Of a stretch of DNA of 64,000 bases, positions 8,865 to 18,333 are shown in pieces; the stretch's first letter is position 1, and the number at the start of each line of letters is the position of its first letter. Position numbers and translations under genes: made by a program. The notes below the pieces were generated by a model. That model searched no databases and had not been told where the DNA came from. It worked only from the letters and a program-made list of their open reading frames with translations. Source of the stretch: F1-80-MAGs062 sp046345315 (GTDB lineage: Bacteria > Planctomycetota > Planctomycetia > Planctomycetales > Planctomycetaceae); assembly GCA_046345315.1 (NCBI GenBank), contig JBKDKA010000022.1:10310-74309 (forward strand), read 5' to 3'.

Positions 8865-9923
8865 CTATCGCGACGCCGGGGGGCCAAGTCGAATCTGACG
8901 GGCAAGTTCATCAAACATGGCTTCCAGGACCAGCCTGACGGCCGCGTTTCCTTCGATCTGATGGACCGCCACGTGGACTCGCTGAAGCAGTGATGCCAGA
9001 AGATCAACTCCATCCCGAACGCCGAACCGTTTCAGGAGCGGGTCTGTGAAATCACCTGACGTGAGCGATCGGAGTCGCTTCTGAAGAAAATCGACGACAA
9101 ACCGAAGCAGCCAGAGCGCATTGCGCCGCTCTTCTTCGGTGTTCTTTGAGATCTGATCCAGCTGATCCGCAATCAGACCGGCAATGACCAGTGGCTTGAT
9201 CTCTTCGAGCCGAACCATTTCACGGAAGATTGCATCCTTCAGGCTGCGAAGCGTTTCGTTCATCAGCTGATGGGCCATGGTGAGACTGCCGTCCGCCATC
9301 GCAGCAATCTCGCGGGCTTTCGCTGTATCAGGTTCCATCTCAGACTCGACGAGCACAGACGCAACGTCAGACTCAGACAGCGGAAAGAACCGAATCACCT
9401 GTGACCGAGATCGAATCGTCGGAATCATGGAATCGACGCTTCTGCAGATCAGAAGAATCAGTGCCGCCGATGGAGGTTCTTCCAGTGTCTTCAGAAGAGC
9501 ATTGGCTCCCGCGGCATTCAGATAATGGGCTTCATCAATGACTGCGACTCGTCGGTCAGACGCCTGAGGTGCCATGGAGAGTTCGTAGCAGAGTCCTTCT
9601 CGGCCTCGTCGCTCTTTGTCGCCGATCAGCAGGTCGATCGGAATCTCGGACTTGCCTTCCGGGCGTCTGATTTCAATATAGTCAGGCCACGATCCTGCAA
9701 GAAAGCCCTTGCAGGCACGACACTCACCACAGGCCTCAAGCTTTTCAGGAGTGCTCTGACGGCAGAACATGGACTGGGCCAGCAGTCTGGCAAACTGATA
9801 CTTACCAATGCCGTCCGGCCCGCAGAGCATATAAGCATGAGAAAGGCGACCAGCAGCGCGAGACCGCTCGAAGAGCGACCTCTGCTCGTGGTGTCCCCGC
9901 AGCTGCTTCCAGTTTGTGATCAC
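8865..9923 (-). CDS. holB: DNA polymerase III delta' subunit
   Basis: Delta' is part of the clamp-loader that places the beta clamp on primed DNA. The 352-residue protein starts WKQLRGHHEQRSLFERS, the usual HolB opening. It has a P-loop-like GPDGIGKYQFARLL, where Tyr replaces the Ser/Thr that normally follows Lys, as often in delta' subunits that do not hydrolyse ATP. A Cys-rich zinc module follows (ACGECRACKG). Then come IDEAHYLNAAGANALLKTLE (the sensor/walker-B-like region of delta') and IPTIRSRSQVIRF, which matches the SRC motif region with Gln in place of Cys. Gene order gives no operon. Glutamine synthetase diverges on the other side of a 430-base gap. Confidence 0.9.
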   Translation of the reverse strand: MITNWKQLRGHHEQRSLFERSRAAGRLSHAYMLCGPDGIGKYQFARLLAQSMFCRQSTPEKLEACGECRACKGFLAGSWPDYIEIRRPEGKSEIPIDLLIGDKERRGREGLCYELSMAPQASDRRVAVIDEAHYLNAAGANALLKTLEEPPSAALILLICRSVDSMIPTIRSRSQVIRFFPLSESDVASVLVESEMEPDTAKAREIAAMADGSLTMAHQLMNETLRSLKDAIFREMVRLEEIKPLVIAGLIADQLDQISKNTEEERRNALWLLRFVVDFLQKRLRSLTSGDFTDPLLKRFGVRDGVDLLASLLQRVHVAVHQIEGNAAVRLVLEAMFDELARQIRLGPPASR

Positions 9924-10353
9924 GTTCAGGTTTCCTCGGAATTCTCTACGCTTTGCTCAGGGCCACTTTAGCGATTTTTTGGCCGAATCCGACCGGGTCA
10001 GCTGCTTCTGTCGATTGAAAATCCACGATTTCCAATGGGAGGACTCAACGGGCCACGAGATCTTCAGGATCAATTTTCGGGTCTCTGGTTTTGCAGTTCC
10101 GATTGTGGGGCGAAATGAGTTGACGTGTCCCCGCGAGAGAAGAAAACGCCGAAGCTGTCGGTTTAAACGGCAATGGTGCCGCGAATCTGTGCAGTTACGG
10201 CGAGTGTCGGAAGAAATCTGCCCTGATGCTGTGTGGATTCAGCGTGAAAGTGTCGGCATTACGGAGTACATTGCGCGTTGATGCTCGAACACGCATCAGA
10301 CTGCGACGGGCGATTGCTCATGAACGCGTTTTACGGAGTTGCCTCGGAACCTC
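9924..10353. other. Intergenic region between divergent holB and glutamine synthetase genes
   Basis: No RNA gene, repeat or clear promoter was recognised in these 430 bases. An open frame at 9916-10281 (plus, 121 codons) has an unusual composition and no recognisable domain, so it is not called. Promoters for both divergent genes should lie here. Confidence 0.4.
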
Positions 10354-11778
10354 ATGACAGACAATCAACATTCTCCTCGTGAAGTTCTTGCTCTTTGTCG
10401 CCAGCGCGAGATTCGAGCGATCGATCTTCGATTCACGGACTTCTGCGGGACTCAGCGGCATTTCACAATTCCTGCTGAACAGCTGACCGAGGAAAGTTTC
10501 GAGCAGGGGTTTGAGTTCGACGGATCATCGATGCGGGGATGGCAGTCGATTCACGAGAGCGACATGCTCTGCGTTCCGGAATCGCAGACCTGCTTTGTTG
10601 ACCCGTTCATGAAGTCGACACTGGCAATGCTCTGCAATGTCCGTGACCCGATTACGCATCAGACGTATCCTCGCGACCCTCGCAACATCGCGCGAAAGGC
10701 CGAGACCTTCATGCTGTCGACGGGCATTGCCGATCGAGCGCTTTTTGGCGCGGAAGCGGAATTCTTCGTGTTCGACAGGGTTCGATTCGATCAACGCGAG
10801 CATCACGGCTACTACCACATTGACAGTGTTGAAGGGCAGTGGAACCGCGGTGCAGCCGAAGGGCAGTCTCACGGTTACAGCATTCGTCATCGTGAAGGGT
10901 ACCTTCCGATGCCCCCGATGGATTCGCTGCAGAATCTTCGCACCGACATCATGCTGGCGCTGGAAGACAGCGGAATCCGAACTGAAGGCCAGCATCATGA
11001 GGTTGCATCCGGTGGCCAGTGTGAAGTTGATCTTCGTCACGACACACTGCTGAAGACAGCTGACAAACTGATCCGACTGAAGTATCTCGTTCGGAATGTG
11101 GCAGCAGGATACGGTAAGACGGCGACCTTTATGCCGAAACCAATCTGGAACGACAATGGTTCCGGACTGCACATGCACCTTTCACTGTGGAAAGACAATC
11201 AGCCGCTGTTTGCAGGATCGGGCTACGGCAGTCTGAGCGAGACGGCCATGTTTGCGATGGGCGGGATCCTGCATCATGCACCGGCTCTGCTCGCTTTCTG
11301 CTGCCCGACAACCAACAGCTACAAGCGATTGATTCCGGGATTCGAAGCTCCTGTCAATCTTTCCTACAGCTACCGTAATCGCTCCGCGGCAATTCGAATC
11401 CCTGTGAATTCGGGCAGTGAATCGCGACGTCGATTCGAGTTCCGTTGTCCCGATTCATCGTGCAATCCTTATCTCGCCATGTCAGCCATTCTGATGGCGA
11501 TGCTGGACGGGATTCAGAACCGAATTTCTCCCGGACGGCCTCAGGATAAGGATCTGTATGATCTCGAACCTGAAGAACGACGCGGGCTCGTGTGTACTCC
11601 ACCATCACTCGAAACAGCTCTGGACGGTCTCGAACGAGATCACGACTTCCTGCTTCGCGGCGATGTGTTTACTCCCGATGTGATTGAACGCTGGATTCAC
11701 TACAAACGTGAGTACGAAGTGAAGGCGATCGCTCAGAGACCTCATCCCTTCGAGTTCGCTCTTTATTTTGACTGCTGA
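10354..11778 (+). CDS. glnA: Type I glutamine synthetase
   Basis: The enzyme condenses glutamate and ammonia at the cost of ATP. From ATG 10354 the protein has 474 residues, normal for GSI; an in-frame TTG at 10339 is a less likely start. Visible motifs are DLRFTDFCGTQRH and FEFDGSSMRGW (beta-grasp domain), FGAEAEFFVFD (metal Glu pair), GQCEVDLRHDTLLKTADK, MPKPIWNDNGSGLHMHLSL (catalytic loop with GSG-H-H), and RSAAIRIP with RRFEFRCPDSSCNPYLA. The segment KDLYDLEPEE has Tyr402 at the place of the adenylylated Tyr in GSI-beta enzymes, suggesting control by an adenylyltransferase encoded elsewhere. No PII or ammonium transporter gene lies beside it. Confidence 0.93.
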   Translation: MTDNQHSPREVLALCRQREIRAIDLRFTDFCGTQRHFTIPAEQLTEESFEQGFEFDGSSMRGWQSIHESDMLCVPESQTCFVDPFMKSTLAMLCNVRDPITHQTYPRDPRNIARKAETFMLSTGIADRALFGAEAEFFVFDRVRFDQREHHGYYHIDSVEGQWNRGAAEGQSHGYSIRHREGYLPMPPMDSLQNLRTDIMLALEDSGIRTEGQHHEVASGGQCEVDLRHDTLLKTADKLIRLKYLVRNVAAGYGKTATFMPKPIWNDNGSGLHMHLSLWKDNQPLFAGSGYGSLSETAMFAMGGILHHAPALLAFCCPTTNSYKRLIPGFEAPVNLSYSYRNRSAAIRIPVNSGSESRRRFEFRCPDSSCNPYLAMSAILMAMLDGIQNRISPGRPQDKDLYDLEPEERRGLVCTPPSLETALDGLERDHDFLLRGDVFTPDVIERWIHYKREYEVKAIAQRPHPFEFALYFDC

Positions 11779-11856
11779 TCGGCTTTCTGCGGCCGAGAGA
11801 ACTTCGATTGACTGCCGGTGCGACAATCTGCCCGAGGTCAGATTCAGATCAGGAGA

Positions 11857-13989
11857 ATGCTCGTGCTCAGCCAGTCTCCGTCATCGGTCACAGCTCTGTT
11901 GTCGATCATCGCAGTGACCTTCATGTTGTTGTCTGGTGGCGACTCCGGTCGAGCAGAGACGCCGGCTCCTCTGAATGCGGAGAAGCGTCAGGCTCTGACT
12001 GCCGATCTTCTGGAGCTAAGAAAGCAGTTGGAAGAGTCTTCCCAACAATGCTCAGCAGCCTGGGCCGATGCAGCCATCTTTGCAAAAGGTGCAGAATGGG
12101 GCCTTCAGTTCGATGAAGACTATTCTACTGCGGACCAGGCTCTTCTCGAATCAGCATTGAAGCGATGCCGTGAGCGACTGAAGGCTGTGGAGACCGATTC
12201 CGGGACAGGCTGGCGAGGCATCGGTCGAAAGGTGCTTGGGTATCGCTCGTCTGTGGATGATTCGATCCAGCCCTACGGAATCATCGTGCCGGAAAGCTAC
12301 GATCCCGCAGCACCGATGCGGCTCGATGTCGTTCTGCATGGAAGCTCAAGACCGGTCGGGATGAGCGAACTGAGGTTCATGGCACGTTTCGATGACGGAG
12401 ATCTCCCTCCGGAACCGCGTACCTCGCGACCACCGGAAAACACCGAGTCTTCACTAAAGGATCAAAGAAGCGATTCGCAGTGGATCGAACTTCATCCGCT
12501 GGGGCGTGTCGAGAACTGTTACCGCTGGTCAGGTGAAACAGATGTCTTCGAAGCCATTGAAGATGTCTGCCGTCGCTATTCCATCGATCGCAGTCGTATC
12601 GTGCTTCGAGGCATGTCGATGGGAGCGTCGGGAACGTGGCATCTCGGCCTGAAGCATCCCGATCGATTCGCAGCTCTTGGTCCATACTGCGGCTATGTGG
12701 ATACGCACCGATTTTCGGAAACTCCCGTGCCGGGCTTTGTGCGAGTCGGGCCTCTGCCGCCTCATCAGGAACTCGGTCTGCACATGCTGGATTCCGTGGA
12801 TTATGCGGCAAATGCGAGTGTAGTTCCGACAGTCGCCTGCATGGGTGAGAAAGATATCTTCTTTCAGGCACACGTGCTGATGGAAGAAGCGATGCGACGG
12901 GAAGGTCTGCAGATGACCAACCTGATCTCACCGGGAACGGGTCATGTCATTGATCCCGTGACCCAGGCCGAACAACTGCGGCGGATCGGAATCCATCTTG
13001 AGGAACGTCCACGGCATCCGGCGGAACTGCGATTCGTGACGTGGACACTCAAGTACAGCAGATGTCACTGGCTTCAGCTTTCGAAACTCCGGCAGCACTA
13101 CGTTCGAGCGGAGATTCGTGCACGGCTGGCTGAGCAGACACTCCTGATTGATCCACCTGAGAACGTACTTCGATTCGCGATCGACTCAGCAATGCTTCCG
13201 GCGATTCCGGACCGAGTTCGAATCGGACAGACGGAGTTTGAGTATCCGAAATCTCAGAATCGACTGGTGATGGAACTGGCCGATGACAATTGGCGTGTTT
13301 CGACCAAAGAGAAAGCTTTGTCTGCGGTTTCGGAGGAACTGGTTCCTGAGAAACGTCCGGGAATTCAGGGGCCGATTGATGATGCTTTCTGCACGCCGTT
13401 TCTTTGTGTGCGGGGAACAGGAACACCTTGGAATCCTGACATTCAAGCTTACGCTGATTTCAGCCTTGGGCGATTTGCCGCAGAATGGAAACAGTACTTT
13501 CGCGGTGAGCTGCGAATCAAAGATGACTCTGCTGTGACGACTGAAGATCTGGATCAGTACAACCTGATCCTGTTCGGGGATCCGGGAAGCAATTCGCTGA
13601 TTGCCAGAGCACTGCCATCGCTTCCGATCACATGGACCGAAGACTCACTTCACGCTAACGGAATGAAGTGGCCGTCAGTGTCTCATCTGCCTGCGATGAT
13701 TTACCCGAGTCCTTTCGGCTCATCTGCGGCGAATGATCAGTCGAAACCTGGTTCAGTCAATCAGCGCTATGTCGTGCTGAACAGCGGACACACTTTTCGA
13801 AAAGATGATCTCGCTGCGTTCAACTACCTGCTCTATCCTCGCTGGGGCGACTGGGCTGTTCTGAAAATCGGAGAATCAGCCGCGCAGAATACGTCGGCCG
13901 CCGAGAATGTCATCGATGTCGGATACTTCGATGAACAATGGATGTTTCCAGTTGGAACCGGGCATTCAGAAGAACGCCGCTCTCGGTGA
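11857..13989 (+). CDS. Exported alpha/beta-hydrolase (prolyl-oligopeptidase-like) protein
   Basis: From ATG 11857 (AGGAGA directly upstream; a GTG at 11818 is also in frame) the protein has 710 residues and a signal peptide (hydrophobic core about 9-28). Residues about 135-380 form an alpha/beta-hydrolase fold with a nucleophile elbow RGMSMGASGTWH (Ser254). An acid, Asp333, lies in GEKDIFF and a His, Asp/His-spaced at 363, in GTGHVID, giving a complete triad. The C-terminal half is a second domain (IDPPENVLRFAIDSA, then LILFGDPGSNSLIARALP near residue 575) that I do not recognise by name. An esterase or peptidase role outside the cytoplasm is inferred. The substrate is unknown. Confidence 0.72.
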   Translation: MLVLSQSPSSVTALLSIIAVTFMLLSGGDSGRAETPAPLNAEKRQALTADLLELRKQLEESSQQCSAAWADAAIFAKGAEWGLQFDEDYSTADQALLESALKRCRERLKAVETDSGTGWRGIGRKVLGYRSSVDDSIQPYGIIVPESYDPAAPMRLDVVLHGSSRPVGMSELRFMARFDDGDLPPEPRTSRPPENTESSLKDQRSDSQWIELHPLGRVENCYRWSGETDVFEAIEDVCRRYSIDRSRIVLRGMSMGASGTWHLGLKHPDRFAALGPYCGYVDTHRFSETPVPGFVRVGPLPPHQELGLHMLDSVDYAANASVVPTVACMGEKDIFFQAHVLMEEAMRREGLQMTNLISPGTGHVIDPVTQAEQLRRIGIHLEERPRHPAELRFVTWTLKYSRCHWLQLSKLRQHYVRAEIRARLAEQTLLIDPPENVLRFAIDSAMLPAIPDRVRIGQTEFEYPKSQNRLVMELADDNWRVSTKEKALSAVSEELVPEKRPGIQGPIDDAFCTPFLCVRGTGTPWNPDIQAYADFSLGRFAAEWKQYFRGELRIKDDSAVTTEDLDQYNLILFGDPGSNSLIARALPSLPITWTEDSLHANGMKWPSVSHLPAMIYPSPFGSSAANDQSKPGSVNQRYVVLNSGHTFRKDDLAAFNYLLYPRWGDWAVLKIGESAAQNTSAAENVIDVGYFDEQWMFPVGTGHSEERRSR

Positions 13990-14393
13990 ACCAAAGAGAC
14001 TGCGGATGACAGCGATAAGTCGCAGGTGTCGGAAACAGAGTGAATGCCGACAGTTGAAGCGGCTCAACAGGAGCTTCGCCCTCCCTGTTACCCGGATGAC
14101 GCCAGGCTGTATCCTGACTGCCGTTTCTGTCGGACTTTCAGGCCTCATGATTCTGAACGGCAACTACTAACTGGACAGCGCCATGTTCCGGGATAGTCAG
14201 GAAGGGCGGAAATTCGTGAAGGCCGAATTCCGGGAGGGCGAGGCTCCTGCCGAGCCGTCTTCATGGACGACGTTGATTGGCCGAAGCGGCTCAGCAGGAG
14301 CTTCGCCCTCCCTGTTACCCGGATGACGCCAGGCTGCAACTTGACTGCAGTTTCTGTCGGACTTTCAGGCCTCAGATTTCTGAACCGCAACCG
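13990..14393. other. Repeat-rich intergenic region
   Basis: The 404 bases between convergent genes hold a truncated and a full copy of the GGGAGGGCGAGGCTCCTGCC palindrome family. About 110 bases (from near 14055 and again from near 14282) are repeated almost exactly, both running through ACCCGGATGACGCCAGGCTG and TTTCTGTCGGACTTTCAGGC. No gene was recognised. Confidence 0.7.
14230..14312. repeat. Dispersed palindrome, GGGAGGGCGAGGCTCCTGCC family, copy 2
   Basis: The arms at 14230-14257 and 14287-14312 leave a 29-base loop of the same length as in the copy at 5695-5777. The left flank (from about 14163) matches that copy's flank over about 65 bases, so the mobile or copied unit is larger than the hairpin. 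Confidence 0.85.
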
Positions 14394-14996
14394 TTATCCG
14401 TTCTTTTCTTTGAACACGGTATCGATGGCGATGGCCGCTGCCAGCAGAAGCGTTCGCAGAGCGGGAGTTGGTTCCCACTGATCGTTCAGCGACAGAATAT
14501 AGTTGTCTGCGGAGGTAAAAAATTCCTTGCCGATACCGGCCCACTTTTTGGTCACAACTCCAAGTTCATTGCTGTTTTCGTCGAGGATTTTAAAGTTCCA
14601 GCCCTTCCAGTCTCCTTTGACTTCCCCGATCTTCCTGTCATCAGGGCTCAGAATATCGAAGCCGCCACCGATCGTAAAAACCTTTGCGCGAAAGCAGCCG
14701 ACGACGGTTCCGTCAGCAGAAAAGACTTTGACTCTGGGACGCCACAGTGCGACGCCACGGTGAATCGACAGCACAGGGGCTCCCTCGGGATTCTCTCCGG
14801 CCCCCTCGATAAACTCGATCGTCGTCGGCATCAGACTCTTGTTCACCAGCAGACGCAGTGCCTGCATCCATCCGGGAATGTTTTCTCGCGCCGTTCCAAC
14901 TTTCCGGCCGCTTTCTGCATCAAAGATGTCGTAAGCTCCCAGCAGCTTCAGAAAACCGACATGTTCCTTGATGAGATACTTGTCGAGGTTAAGCAT
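14394..14996 (-). CDS. Scramblase/LURP-one-like (Tubby C-terminal fold) protein
   Basis: The 200-residue protein has repeated short beta strands of the type YDIFDAESGRKVG, LWRPRVKVFSADG, GGGFDILSPDDRKIGEVKG and FKILDENSNELGVVTKKW. It ends with a hydrophobic helix (ALRTLLLAAAIAIDTVF). This pattern matches bacterial phospholipid scramblase-related / LURP-one-related proteins, which fold as a closed beta barrel around a central helix. The segment KKWAGIGKEFFTSADNYIL is the most family-like block. The biochemical role of bacterial members is not established, and no lipid-transfer activity is claimed. It starts ATG at 14996, convergent with the hydrolase gene and separated from glpD by 150 bases. 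Confidence 0.65.
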   Translation of the reverse strand: MLNLDKYLIKEHVGFLKLLGAYDIFDAESGRKVGTARENIPGWMQALRLLVNKSLMPTTIEFIEGAGENPEGAPVLSIHRGVALWRPRVKVFSADGTVVGCFRAKVFTIGGGFDILSPDDRKIGEVKGDWKGWNFKILDENSNELGVVTKKWAGIGKEFFTSADNYILSLNDQWEPTPALRTLLLAAAIAIDTVFKEKNG

Positions 14997-15146
14997 CCGA
15001 GGTCCTTATGGAAATGTGATGGAGTGCGCGTCCGTGGAGCATACTTCGTTTTCGTCAGAACAATTGCCCTTGAAGTGTCACCGCACACGGATTGTATCAG
15101 TCCGGCAATTCTTCTCATCCTGACGGGCAGACATTTTCAGTCAGCA

Positions 15147-16736
15147 TCAGGAATCACTGACGGAAGGAATTGAGGAACTGCAAAGTTCACGAAATTCGCG
15201 GACCTGCTGATGACACCATTCCGAGTCCTTTTCAAGAAGCCGACCGATCCAGCCGGTGACCTGTTCGCAGCATTCACTGGCAGCCTGAGCATCAAGCAGA
15301 AGCGATCGAGTTCGTCGCGCCAGGACGTCTTCTGTTGTCTGAGCCATCTCCTGCTGAACAGCAATCCGAACATCACGGTACGTTGAGTTCAGCCGTGGAT
15401 GCAGCGGAGCGGTCTCTGGGAATCCCTCGGGGAATGAGCTCTGCGGCGAATGGGAACTGACATTCTGAGCACCGCGAGGTGGACGATAATCCGGGTGCCC
15501 GGAAAGCTTCAATGTTCGAGTGGAAGATGCCTGCTTCGGGAGTTCGCCGATGTTTTCAGCTCGGTCGATCAATTCTTCCCCCATGGCACGACACGTCGTC
15601 CATTTGCCGCCAATAACGGTGATCATTCCTGAATCAGACACCAGGATCTCGTGTTCCCGCGACATACCTGCCGTAGATCTGTTGCTGCCCGCCGGGCGAA
15701 CCAGGGGACGAAGACCAGCGTACATGCCACGCACGTGTTCTCTGGTGACAGGACGGCGAAAGTAGCGGCTGGCATGTTCCAGCAGATAGTCAATCTCCCT
15801 GTTCATCGGTTGCGGATCGCGAGTCACTTCAGGCACCGCCAGATCGGTCGTTCCAAAAAGAACTCGATCGTGCCACGGAATTGCAAAGAGGACCCGCCCG
15901 TCATCCGTGTGCGGAATCATCATGGCATGACGCCCTGGCAGGACCACAGGATCGAGCACCAGATGCGATCCCTGACTGGCAACGACGATTCCATCCTTCG
16001 GCTGGCTTCGTGCATGTGTGGGATCATCGTCCATCTGAAGAACACTGTCGGCGAAAACACCGGTGGCGTTCAGAACGACTTTTCCGCGAAGTGAAATCTC
16101 CTGGCCGGTGTGCAGGTCTCGAACGACGACACCTTTCAGACGCGAACGTTCGTGGATCAGCCGAATCACCGGAACATAGTTGGCCAGAACGGCACCGTAA
16201 TCAGCGGCAGTCATCGCAAGAGAAACGGCCAGACGACTGTCGTCAAACTGTCCATCCGAGAACTCGATGCCGCCGCGCAGTCCATCACTTCGGATCGTCG
16301 GAAGACAGCTCAGCGTTTCAGACACGGAAAGTCTTCTGGCTGGTTCAAACTCGGACTGACCTGCCAGAAAATCGTAGAGCTTCAGTCCTGCCAGATAGTA
16401 CCACTGTTCCAGACGTTGATAAGCTGGCAGGACAAAGTGAACGGGATGCACGAGGTGAGGAGCGTTCTGGAGGAGATAACCGCGTTCAGCCAGTGACTGC
16501 TGAACCATTCGGATCCTGCCCTGACGAAGATACCGAACACCTCCGTGAATCAGTTTCGTGGAACGGCTCGACGTGCCGCTCGCAAAATCACCCGCTTCAA
16601 CAAGAACCGTTCGATGTCCCCGCGCAGCTGCATCAAGCGCTGCGCTCAGCCCGGTCGCACCACCGCCGATCACAATGACATCCCACGTCTCCGTTGGCTC
16701 CGACATAGCGGCAATCATCTGCCTGCGATCCATCAT
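15147..16736 (-). CDS. glpD: Aerobic glycerol-3-phosphate dehydrogenase
   Basis: GlpD oxidises glycerol 3-phosphate to dihydroxyacetone phosphate and passes electrons through FAD to quinones at the membrane. The 529-residue protein has the FAD-binding start VIVIGGGATGLSAALDAAAR, the family signature SSRSTKLIHGGVRYL, then LFAIPWHDRVLFGTTD and GGKWTTCRAMGEELID. The C-terminal domain has the usual alpha-helical cap. ATG 16736 follows AGGAA and is one of two adjacent Met codons; ATG 16706 is another option. It follows glpK by 107 bases on the same strand, so uptake product (glycerol 3-phosphate) and its oxidation are encoded together. A Pro/Ser-rich insertion (about residues 412-435) precedes the cap domain. 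Confidence 0.93.
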   Translation of the reverse strand: MMDRRQMIAAMSEPTETWDVIVIGGGATGLSAALDAAARGHRTVLVEAGDFASGTSSRSTKLIHGGVRYLRQGRIRMVQQSLAERGYLLQNAPHLVHPVHFVLPAYQRLEQWYYLAGLKLYDFLAGQSEFEPARRLSVSETLSCLPTIRSDGLRGGIEFSDGQFDDSRLAVSLAMTAADYGAVLANYVPVIRLIHERSRLKGVVVRDLHTGQEISLRGKVVLNATGVFADSVLQMDDDPTHARSQPKDGIVVASQGSHLVLDPVVLPGRHAMMIPHTDDGRVLFAIPWHDRVLFGTTDLAVPEVTRDPQPMNREIDYLLEHASRYFRRPVTREHVRGMYAGLRPLVRPAGSNRSTAGMSREHEILVSDSGMITVIGGKWTTCRAMGEELIDRAENIGELPKQASSTRTLKLSGHPDYRPPRGAQNVSSHSPQSSFPEGFPETAPLHPRLNSTYRDVRIAVQQEMAQTTEDVLARRTRSLLLDAQAASECCEQVTGWIGRLLEKDSEWCHQQVREFRELCSSSIPSVSDS

Positions 16737-16842
16737 CTGCGTTCCTGTGCCAGAGATTCTGTGCTCGGAAATGCCGTTGCGATCCCACGTTCATTCTGCA
16801 GGACAGTGCCTTCTCTGGATGACACTCTGTGGTTAAGCAGCA

Positions 16843-18333
16843 TCAGGATTGTTCGCTTCGAGCTCGATCCAGCGCCTGCTGCCATCCGGCACGCAGTGTC
16901 TCTGCCTGTGCTTCCGGCAGCTGAGGCTCAAAGATGCGATCCTGCTGCCAGATCGATTCCAGTTCCTCCGGACCAGACCAGAATCCCACGGACAGTCCTG
17001 CCAGAAACGCGGCTCCCAGTGCTGTGGATTCAAAGACTCGTGGACGCACAACCGGAACGCCGATGAGATCTGCCTGAAACTGCATCAGAAGATCGTTTCT
17101 CGACGCGCCGCCATCCACTCGCAGCGAAGTGATCTTCAGCCCCGAATCATTCTTCATCGCTTCCACGACATCAGTCACCTGATAGGCGATGGATTCGAGT
17201 GCGGCGCGAGCGATGTGAGCACCGGTTGCACCTCGAGTCAGACCGCAGATAAGACCTCGGGCATCGGCATCCCAGTGAGGAGCTCCCAGTCCGGTGAAAG
17301 CAGGAACCACATAAACGCCGCCGTTATCCGGCACGCTGGCTGCCAGCGCCTCGACATCGGAAGAACGCCGAATGATTTTCAGGCCGTCGCGCAGCCACTG
17401 CACAACGGCGCCCGCGACGAAAACACTTCCTTCGAGTGCATAGTCGACGCGTCTGCCGATCTTCCATCCGACAGTCGTCAGCAGCTGATTTCGTGAGCGA
17501 CGCGGTTTTGTTCCCGTGTTCATCAGCAGAAAACACCCGGTCCCGTATGTGTTTTTCACCATCCCCGGCCGGGTGCAGACCTGTCCGAACAACGCTGCCT
17601 GCTGATCTCCCGCGATCCCGGAGATCGTGATCGGTCGGCCGAAGAGCGATCTGTGAGAAGTTCCGTAGATCTCACTGGAAGAGCGAATCGTCGGCAGTAC
17701 AGACTGAGGAATCCGAAGTGCCTGACAGATATCCTCATCCCACTGACATTCGTGGATGTCACACAACATTGTCCGGGAGGCGTTCGAGACGTCTGTTGCA
17801 TGGATGTCACCGCGAGTCAGATTCCACAGCAGCCAGGAGTCTATCGTGCCGAAGGCCAGCTGCCCCTGGCGAGCTCGTTGACGTGCACCTTCCACGTGTT
17901 CGAGAATCCAGGCGAGTTTGGTGCCCGAAAAATAGGAATCAATAACAAGCCCGGTTCGTTCGCGGATCATTTCCGCATGACGACCTTTTCGAAGCCGCTC
18001 GCAGACGCCCGCTGTTCGTCGATCCTGCCAGACAATCGCCGGTGCGATCGGCTGCCCCGTGCTGCGATCCCAGACGACCGTGGTTTCACGCTGGTTGGTG
18101 ATTCCGATTGCGGCTACGTCCTCAGCGGAACGGCCCGATTTCTTCAAGGCGCTCCGAGCCACCGCGAGCTGCGTGCTCCAGATCTCATTCGCGTCGTGCT
18201 CAACCCAGCCTGGCTGTGGAAACGACTGAGTGAATTCCTTCTGAGCGACCGCGATGATCGTTCCCTGTCGATCAATGACGAGCGCTCGAGAACTGGTAGT
18301 GCCCTGATCAAGGGCAAGGATGCAGGATGTCAT
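16843..18333 (-). CDS. glpK: Glycerol kinase
   Basis: GlpK phosphorylates glycerol with ATP in the cytoplasm, feeding GlpD. From ATG 18333 the protein has 496 residues, the normal size; the frame stays open 26 codons further upstream but without family resemblance. Motifs are ILALDQGTTSSRALVID (ATP phosphate-binding loop), PQPGWVEHDANEIW, GITNQRETTVVWDRSTG, IVWQDRRTAGVCE, the FGGY-type signature region GVYVVPAFTGLGAPHWD, and LRVDGGASRNDLLMQFQADL. The downstream gene is glpD. No glycerol facilitator gene (glpF) or DeoR-type repressor is adjacent. A small inverted repeat at 18460-18473, TGTTA-N4-TAACA, lies about 127 bases before the start and could be an operator; this is weak. Confidence 0.94.
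   Translation of the reverse strand: MTSCILALDQGTTSSRALVIDRQGTIIAVAQKEFTQSFPQPGWVEHDANEIWSTQLAVARSALKKSGRSAEDVAAIGITNQRETTVVWDRSTGQPIAPAIVWQDRRTAGVCERLRKGRHAEMIRERTGLVIDSYFSGTKLAWILEHVEGARQRARQGQLAFGTIDSWLLWNLTRGDIHATDVSNASRTMLCDIHECQWDEDICQALRIPQSVLPTIRSSSEIYGTSHRSLFGRPITISGIAGDQQAALFGQVCTRPGMVKNTYGTGCFLLMNTGTKPRRSRNQLLTTVGWKIGRRVDYALEGSVFVAGAVVQWLRDGLKIIRRSSDVEALAASVPDNGGVYVVPAFTGLGAPHWDADARGLICGLTRGATGAHIARAALESIAYQVTDVVEAMKNDSGLKITSLRVDGGASRNDLLMQFQADLIGVPVVRPRVFESTALGAAFLAGLSVGFWSGPEELESIWQQDRIFEPQLPEAQAETLRAGWQQALDRARSEQS

Noticed and set aside
9916..10281. 121-codon open frame between holB and glnA
   Set aside because: No recognisable family, Arg/Cys-rich atypical composition, and it overlaps the start of holB on the opposite strand.
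14277..15173. 298-codon open frame on the plus strand
   Set aside because: It is antisense to the scramblase-like gene and starts in repeat DNA.
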